Positions 28,201 to 37,200 of a stretch of DNA of 64,000 nt are shown here, in pieces. The position numbers and the translations under genes are program-made. Each line of letters begins with the position of its first letter. The stretch's first letter is position 1. Source of the DNA: an uncultured Desulfobulbus sp. (GTDB lineage: Bacteria > Desulfobacterota > Desulfobulbia > Desulfobulbales > Desulfobulbaceae); the NCBI RefSeq assembly GCF_963664075.1, contig NZ_OY760916.1, positions 1,111,001 through 1,175,000 of the forward strand, in the 5' to 3' direction. Below the pieces are notes generated by a model. That model was not told where the DNA came from and searched no databases. It saw only the letters and a program-made list of their open reading frames with translations.

Positions 28201-31200
28201 AGGGGAACAAAGGCGGCCCCGGCTTTGAGGACACCCAGCATGGCTATGGGCCAGTCAAGACTTCGTGGCAGCAGAATAGCCACCCGATCCTCCTGGCCAA
28301 TGCCTGAACTGAGCAGCCGATTGGCGATACGGTTGGCCTGTTGCTCCATCTCGCGGTAGCTGAGTCGGCGAGCTCCATCAATTAGAGCGATGGCATCTGG
28401 TGTTTGCGCGACCTGGGCCGCGAAGGCTTCAGGGAGGCTGTTGGCGGCATAGGTGGCCTCCTGTTGACGAGACTGGGCAGTTTCGATCAACTGTTGTTGC
28501 AGCGCAGGTGTCAGTAGGGGCCAATCAGCCACTGGAAGCGTACTTGCCTCAGTCAGGCCACGCAGCAGCACAACCAGGATGTCAAGCCAGTGTTGGGCGG
28601 TTTGCTGATCAAGAATATCCTGGTTAAAGGCAAGGGCTAGATTTCTCGGACCGCTGGCATCTCCGTTACTGGCCAGGGTGAGGTCGTACTTGCCCCAACC
28701 GAGAGCAGGAGGAAGCAGAGCATCGTTTGCAGAACCATCGTCCCGGACATACAGCACGTCAAAGAGAGCGGTGCGGCTCATATCGTTTTTGGGTTTGAGG
28801 TCCAGCACCACTGTATCAAAGGGAATTGCGCTATGCAGCAAGGCCTCATGGCTATGCTCTGCAATTTGCTTAATAAAGGTGGCAATTTGCAGGCTGGTAT
28901 CGCAGGTTATCTGTAAGGTGACAAGGTTGGTCACTGGCCCAATCAGGGAACGTTCGTGCTCGAGCTGACTGGGTGCGGTTGTTCCGAGCACGATGGTGTC
29001 CTGGCGCGATAAGCGCTGAAGCAGGGCGACAAAGGCCGCAAGGAGAAGATCATCAAAGCTAAGCGATCGGGTCTGGGCCCAGGTGTGTAGGGAACGCGTC
29101 TCCTCGGTGCTGAGTCGGGCGTTGGCCAGGCCTAAGGTAAAGGTGTGAATTGCCGGGCGGGGGCGATCCATGGGAAGCAAGAGCCGGGGCAGCTCGCCAG
29201 CGAGTTGCTGTCGCCAATAGCGCAGGTCCTCGGGCCAGGCCGTGGCCGGGCGACGACTGCTTTTTGCAAAGGGATCAAACTGTTGCGCGAATTTACCGGG
29301 GAGGGTCCCTGCAAGCAAAAGCCTGGCGATTTCGTTGAGTGACCAAAAATCAAGCACAATGTGATGGGCCACTAAAACCAGGAGTTGCCCACCGTTTTCT
29401 TGTGTGAAAATACCTGCTCGCAGCAAAAGGTCCCGGGAAAGATCAAAGGGTTTCTCTATAAATGAGGCGAGTTCGTTATTCAAGTCCGGTGGGAAATGAA
29501 TGCTCTGCCTGGCCTCAAATACAGCTTGGCTGGCGGGGGGCTGTTTTTTAAAGCTGGGCAGTTCTCCCTCCATGTTCATGGTTCGGTTCAGCAGGGGGAG
29601 TACCTGGGCTACGGCATTGAGTCGATGTTCCAGCTCCGTTGGTTGGAGCGGCTGCTCAATTTCTCGAACCAGGGCCATGTTGTAATAGAAAGGAGCATTG
29701 GCATAGAGTTGCCCGTTTTCGAATCGATCAACAAACCAGAGACGCTCCTGATGGGGCGAGGGGAGTGGTTCTGTAGTCAGAGGAACAAGGGGGTGATTCG
29801 GATCGATGGTGAGGCGAGCCAGTGTAGTGACGATGTCACTCAAAATCGATTTCACCGTCGCTTGTTCATAGAGGGCGGTGGCATAGGTCACCTCGAGAAG
29901 GAGCGCATCGTCAGTTTCTGTTACATAGAGGGAAAAATCGAATTGGGTGGTCGGCGTGACTACCTCTTCACAGACAGCTCCATGCTCAGTTGCGATACGT
30001 AGGATGCCGCGACGGTCGTCATGGGTAACACAGATTTCAAAGAGAGGGTTGCTGTCGCCCCTTCGCGGAAGAGCCAGGGCTCCGATGATGTCATCCAGCG
30101 AGGCCAGGTCATGGACAGTGGCAGCCAATAGTCGATCGCGGGTTGTCTGGAGCAGATCACCGAGGCTTTGGTTCTCTTGCATAGAGAACCGTACGGGCAG
30201 GGTATTGGCAAAAAGGCCGACTATATCTTCCAGGCCGGGATGATTCCGAGAGCCACTCACTGTTCCCAGCACCAGATCATCTTGCCCGCTACGCTGAGAA
30301 GTAACCACAGCAACAGCGGCCATCACCGCCTGGAAGAGACTGCTCCGTTGCTGCCTAACCAGAGATCGGAGTTTGACGAGCTGCTCTCCATCAATCAGCG
30401 TTAGCGCTCGGGCACCGGCAAACGATTTGACCAACGGGCGGGGATAGTCAGGGGGAAAGGTGGTCAGGTGGGGGGCACCGGAAAGGTTGTGTATCCAGTA
30501 GGCCAGCGCTTTTTGTTGGTCAGGTGCGGCAGAGGTCGCCAGCCAGCGGCAGTAATCGCCGTATTGCAGCGGCAATTTCGCTTGCAGCGGGGCAATTCCC
30601 AGACAGGCACTGCGATAGGCATCCAGCAGGTCACGCAGGAGAACTTCGATGGACCAGACATCGGAGATGCTGTGGTGGATGGTCAGTGCCAGGCAGTCTC
30701 CTTGCGGGAGCTGCAGCAGCAGAACCCGCCAGAGCGGCAGCTGATCCAGTGAAATCGTAGTGGTGGCTGCAGCTTTTAGTAGGTTGTCTCGTAGCTCCGA
30801 CCAGTTGGCCTCGTTTCGTAGATCTTTCACGGTCATGTGCGGTTTAACCCTCTCCGCTATCATCTGCACGGGGATTTCATCGCGTACCGTGATCGCTGTC
30901 CGTAGGCTGTCGTGGCGTGCTGCGAGGCTGCTTAAGGCCACTTTCAATGTTTCGTGGTCAAGGCGCCAGAGAAAATCGAGGGCGATGGTGATGTTGTAGG
31001 CCGCGCTGGTTTCCTCCAGTTGCTCCAGGAACCAGAGCCTGCGCTGTTGCGGGGAGACCGGCGCGGTGCTGCGGTCCCCGGCAGCGAGAAGTGACGTACC
31101 TCCGGTTTCGCGACTATCGATCAATGAGGCCATCTCGGCAAGACCTGGTGCGGTGAAGATGTCAGTGAGTCGAAGAGTAACAGCAAAAGAGTTTTCAATG

Positions 31201-34200
31201 GCCGCCAGCAGACGAACACCGGCCAGACTGCCGCCGCCGGATGCAAAGAAGTCATCCTCCGCCGATTTGATGGTTGTATTTAAGAGATCCTGCCAGAGGT
31301 TTGCCAGGCGCTGTTCGGTCGGGGTGCGAAGGCCAACTGGTTTTGCTGATTTTTCTCGTTGTATTGGGGGACATTGGAGCCCTAGAGCATCAGCTTCCCC
31401 CAACCAATCGCTGAGCTTGTCTGTGGGGTGCCGAATTGGGGAGGCAGATCCAATAGTGCCGACAGTCTTGTCACCTGCCTCTGGGCTACAGAGAAGTTGG
31501 GCGAGCAAAAGAAAAGAGTCGGTCCAGGAGCTTATTTGGTCAGCTGAAAATTTTTCCTTTGGCCAATCGACATCGAGCACCAGCTGATCGTTGACAATGA
31601 GCAGGTTGACAAAGAGATCTGCTCGTGCCCCCACAATAGGGACTGGTCGAACCCCGATCTCCAGTCCTGTAACCGCGAGCTGCAGCGGACCGTCGAGGTT
31701 AAAGAGTACATGAGGATGGGGCAGGGATTCTTGAGGTAGAGAGCTTGCCTCCGCAACCACCTGACGTTGCAAGCGTTTGAGAAAGTCGTCCAATCGCTCT
31801 TGTGGATCAAGCTCCAGTGTCAAGGGACGGATAAAGGAGACATTGCCCACTAGGGTATGGGTTCCGGCCGCTGCCTGTCCCGCACAGGGGAGGCCAATGG
31901 TAATGACCCGTTGCTGCAGCAGTTGCGATAAAAAAATGGCATAGGCCGCAAGCATGAGGATAAAGCCTGTTGTTTCCCCCTCCTGCCCTCGTGTTTTGAG
32001 TGCTGCCCTCAGTTGCCTGAGATCGGTGCGGGTGATGCGGCTGCCGGCTGGGGCGATGCTCGTTGTTCGATGCTGAGCCCCGGGGAGTTGCATGGCAACC
32101 GGCGCTAAAGCCCCTGCAGTCGGCTGGGCGAATTCTTCCCAGTGGAGGTATGTCTCCAGTCGATCGGGCGCAGGAAGGGAGGTTCCCTGGTAGGCGGTCA
32201 GAATTTCCCGAATGATCAGGGCAAGGGACCAGCCATCAAAGCAGAGGTGATGCCCCAAAACGATCAGTGTGGTGCGCATTGTTTCGAGGCGGGCTGCGTA
32301 CAAACGGATCGGTGCCAGGAAGGGTTCGAAGGGGCGGCGTAGCGAAGTCTCCAACCATTGGCGCAGATCCGATTCCGGATCAATGGCGAGAGAAAAATCC
32401 AGCCAGGTCAGGCCGGTGCGGGCCTGCTTGGCGCAGACTTGACTGGTTTCCGAGAGTAGAACCGTGCTCAATGCCGGGTGGCGATCCACAACACGCTCCA
32501 CCGCTTTGTGCAATTGCTCTTCCTGGATGGTTCCGTTGAGGTCCAGGGCGATCATATCCGTCCAGAGACCTTGGGCAGCGGGGGACTGTGCCTGGTGCCA
32601 CATAGCTTTCTGTGCCCGGCTGGTGGAGAGGAAGGGGGAATTGTCTTCTGGCGGACTTGTCTGTTGGTTGCCGGGAAACCAACCCTCACGCTTCATTGCT
32701 GCAATGCTCCGCTTGGTGGCGTGGATGATTTTTTCTATATCCTCCTGGGTATGGGCGGTGGAAAGAAAGCAGTTACGTTGTTCCCAGACAAAGATACCGT
32801 TGTTGAGTAGATGGGTATTGAGGATTTCGGTCTCCTCGCCAAACCCGAAACGAAAAAGTGAACCATAGCGCTCCATGTGCACAGGAACGTTTTCTTGGCG
32901 AAAAAGTTGATCCAGCCGTTGGCACATGGCTTCGTTTTTCGCCGCTAAATCTTCCTGCAGGGCTCCGTTGTCTGTGGCGATACGTTCAAGTACCGTGCGT
33001 GCTGCTGCAAGGGAGAGGGGGTGACCGTTAAAGGTCCCTGCGACAAAGGCGGTGCGAACACCTGGAGCGCTGTCGTCTCCGTAGGACCATTGCCCCCCAT
33101 CGACGGCATCCATGAAGCGGGCCTTGCCCGCCACGACTCCAAAGGGTTGGCCATGACCCAGAACTTTGCCGTAGGTGACGATATCCGCCTCAATGCCCAG
33201 AAGTGCCTGCATGCCGCCGGGTGCAAAGCGGAAGCCAGAGATAATCTCGTCAAAGAGTAGGGGGATGTCACGCTCTAGGGTCAGCCGGCGAAGAGCATGC
33301 AAAAAATCAATGGGCAGGTTGCCCGGATTGCGACTTTGTACTGGTTCCACCAGGACCAGGGCGATCTCTTCTGCATATTGGTCAATGACGTCAAGACCAT
33401 TCATATCTCCATAATCAAGCACGATAAGAGAATCGACCATGGCTTCTGGGGTGCCATCGGTCATGGGAATGGTTTCGGGCTTTCCTTGGGCGTTCAGCCA
33501 TCCGGTCGCGAGCACTCCATCAAAACTGCCGTGGTAGGCTCCCTTGAAGATGACCAATCTAGTACGTCCGGTCACGGCACGCGCCAGGCGGACCGCACAC
33601 ATGATTGCCTCGGTTCCGGTGGAGAAAAAGGCACACCGTTCCACTCCGGTCAGTTGGTGAATCCGCTCAGCCACCTCTCCGGCGAGGGGGGACATCGGTC
33701 CGATGGCTGCCCCCTGTTCCAATTCGGACAGGAGTGCTTCCTTAATGAAGGGAGGATTGTGGCCAAACAGGTAGACGCCAAACCCCATGGTGATGTCGAT
33801 ATATTCATTGCCGTCCACATCACAGATTTTGGAGCCCTGTGCCCGATTGGCGACAAGGGGGTAGGTCAGCTCCTTGTATTCCTGACGAAAACCAAAGACT
33901 GATCGGCTGTTGGCCACATGCAGTCGGTTGGCGGTTGCCTCCTTCTTGGAGCCTGCACTCTTTGTGTTCCAGGTTGTGGCCAGCCGGGCAATATGGGCCA
34001 ACTGTTCCGGGCGTAGTCCTTTGCTTTGCTTGTTGGGTTGTGCAAAGAGTCCTTTGATTTCCCCTCCGGAAGTTTTTGGAGTGGGCTTTGGGGATGCGGG
34101 AGAAGGGATCACTGCCTGTACCGGAGTGTTCATGCCACTTGCGCTCAGCGTCTCAAGTTGACGATTGATTACATCCTGCACCGTCTGCAATTGGGCCCGC

Positions 34201-37200
34201 ATCAGGGCCGCAATGGATGTTTCGTCGGCAGCGATCGCCTCACTGCTGGGGACTGCAGCAATGGCAACGGGCGGACCTTGCTCTGGTTCTTGAGGGAGAT
34301 TTTTGTGGAGTCGCTCGGCCAGGCGCAGGGGCGTTTCAGTGCCGTCGTAGAACTCTGCCACTGGAATATCCAAACCGATTTCCGTTTTCACCGCGTGTTT
34401 GAGTTGGACAATGACAAGAGAATCTAGACCATGGGCAAGGAAGGATTGTTTGGCATTGATTTCTTTCTCTTTGCGGCCGGAAACCCTGGCAAAGAGAGGC
34501 ACGACAGTACGCGCAAGAACATCCTCGGGACTGTGCGACGGGGCAGGGGAAGGCGCGGCTGTCGTTGGTTGTGGCGTGGAGACTGAAGTATGGAGGTTCT
34601 CCCAGGAGAGACGTGGGATGGCTTGAGGAGTTAAAGGATGCCGGGGCAAGGAGTCCCCGGAAAGACCACGATGGCCGTAGTACCTGCGCCAATCCACCTT
34701 GCTGCCTGCCTGCCAGACTCGAGCCAGAGCGCTTGCCAGAGGGACGAGGCCTTCTCCGTCTTCTGGATCATAGCCAGCCAGCCACGTCGCTTCCGGAACG
34801 GAGGCAGGCCCCAGCCGCGAGAGCAGTGGCCGGGGGCCTATTTCAAGCATGAGGTTGAACCCGGCCTGGCCCGCTGCGGCGGCTGCCTGGGAAAAACGTA
34901 CTGGCGCCATCATTTGCTCCTGCCAGTACTTCATATCCATAAGGGCATCCTCTTGAAGAGCACCACCCGTCAGGGTGGAAAACATGGGCAGCCCCAGTGG
35001 GTGAGTGGCCAAGGCGGCGCAGCGCTCAGTCAGTTTTTCAGCGGCAGTGCCCATGGTGGGACTGTGGAAGGCTTGGAGAGTTGTCAGCAAGCGTGTTTTT
35101 ATGCCGGCATCCAGGCAACGGCGGACAACGGTTTCGATTTCTCCTGTCGACCCGGAGAGCGTGATCGACTCAGGACCATTGAATCCGGCAATAACCGTGT
35201 TGTCGAGTCCTTCGATAAGAGGGGAAATTGTCGAGGCAGAACCACTGATAGCGAGCATATTCCCAGCAGGGGCCTGGCTCTGCATCACTTCACCTCGCAG
35301 CGCAGCAAAGCGCATGGCTGTTTCCAGATCAATAGCCCCTGCAACCAGGGCTGCAGTGATTTCGCCGCTGCTATGCCCGATAACGCCCTCTGGCCGTATT
35401 CCCCATTCTGCCAGCAGGCGAACCAGCCCCCAGGCTGTGGCGACCAGGGCTGGCTGAGCCAGATCGGTCTGATCCATACGTTTTTGATCAGCGCGGTGCT
35501 CGCCATAGAGCCAGTCATTGAGCAGACGACCTGCAATGGGGCCGGCAAACGCTGCTGCCTCGTCAACGGCTGCTCGAAAGACCGGCTGTTTGAGGTAGAC
35601 ATCGGCCAGCATGCCTGGCGACTGGGCCCCTTGACCGGTAAAGGCAAACAGGATTACAGATCTTGCTGCCGCCTGTCGTCCCTGGGCCGAGTGTAAACGT
35701 TCAAGGCTCTTTTCCCGGAAAGTTGGATCAAGTGGCAGCGCCAGTCGGTAACTATGCCCGCCTCGTCGGTTGCAGGAACCGGCGAGGAGCCCATTCCATT
35801 GGCCAGCTTCCCGGTGGGATAGAATCTCCTCCCAGGTAGCCTGCAGCTGGGCCAGCGCGTCTGCATTGCGAGCGCCAATAGCCAGGATAGGAGGATTGCT
35901 GTCTTGCTCCAGTTGCAAAGAGACGGGGGGGGGAGCTTCTCCGATCAGCAGATGGGCATTGGTGCCGCTCATGCCAAAGGCACTTACCCCGACGATACGG
36001 CGATGACCGGGCCGGATGGGCCAAGCAAGCGCTTCATTGACGGGACGCGCCCCAATATCCTCCCAAAGGACATTAGGGTTGGCTACCTGCGCGGGGCTAT
36101 TTTTGGGGATGCGCTGGTGGGCCAAGGCGAGCAACACCTTGATAATCCCGGCAATGCCAGCGGCAGCCTCAAGGTGCCCGATGCGGCTTTTAACCGCGCC
36201 TAGTGGCAAGGTATCTGCTCCTTTGCGGGGAAAGACATCCATGAGCGCCGTCACTTCGATGGGGTCACCTAGCGGGGTGCCCGTGCCGTGGGTCTCGATC
36301 CAGTCTACATCGCGGCTGCCGAGGTCGGCAGCAAGCAGGGCGCGGCGAAGCAGTTGCCGTTGTGCTTGCCCATTGGGGGCGGTGATTGTTTGACTGGCAC
36401 CATCATGATTTTGGGCGTAACCGATCAGAATACCGTGAATGCAGTCGCCATCACCTCTCGCCTGATCATAGCCTTTAAGGACTATCATTCCGGCTCCTTC
36501 GCCTCGGCCATAGCCGTCCGCCTCGGCGGAAAAGGTCTTACAGCGGCCATCGGTGGAGAGCGTTCCCATATGGGCCAGAGCTGCATGCAGGTCCGGGGAG
36601 AGCAGGAGATTGGCACCACCGGCAATGGCAAGTTCGCATTCACCGCTGCGAAGCGCCTGCATGGCTAGATTGGTGGCAACAAGAGAAGAGGAACATGCCG
36701 TGTCGATAGCGAGGGCCGGACCGCGAAAATCAAAGATATGGGCAAGTCGTCCCACAGCGATGCTGGTTGCATTGGAGGTTAGGCCGTAGGTGCGGGCAGC
36801 GGCTTCATCTGCAATGAGACGAGTATCGCCAACCGGTACTCCGGATTCGCTCAAGCCTATGAAGAGCCCCACGCGGCGTCCACGCAGTTGTTCGGGATCG
36901 AGCCCTGCGTGCTCAAGACTTTGCCAGACAACATCCAAAAGCAGACGCTGGCGAGGATCGAGGGTGCGTGCTTCTGTCGCAGGCAGAGTAAAGAATGCGT
37001 GATCAAAACTATCGATATCGTCAAGAAAAGCTGCCCGCTCAGGAATCCCATCCTGGCTATCGTTCTTGCACCAGCGATCAGAGGGGATAGGAATAGTTAT
37101 GTCATCGGTATTACTTTCTAAAAGCTGCCAAAAAGCTTCTGGATCATTGGCTCCTCCGGGAAAGCGGCAGCCGTATCCGATAACTGCAATCTCCATGGAG

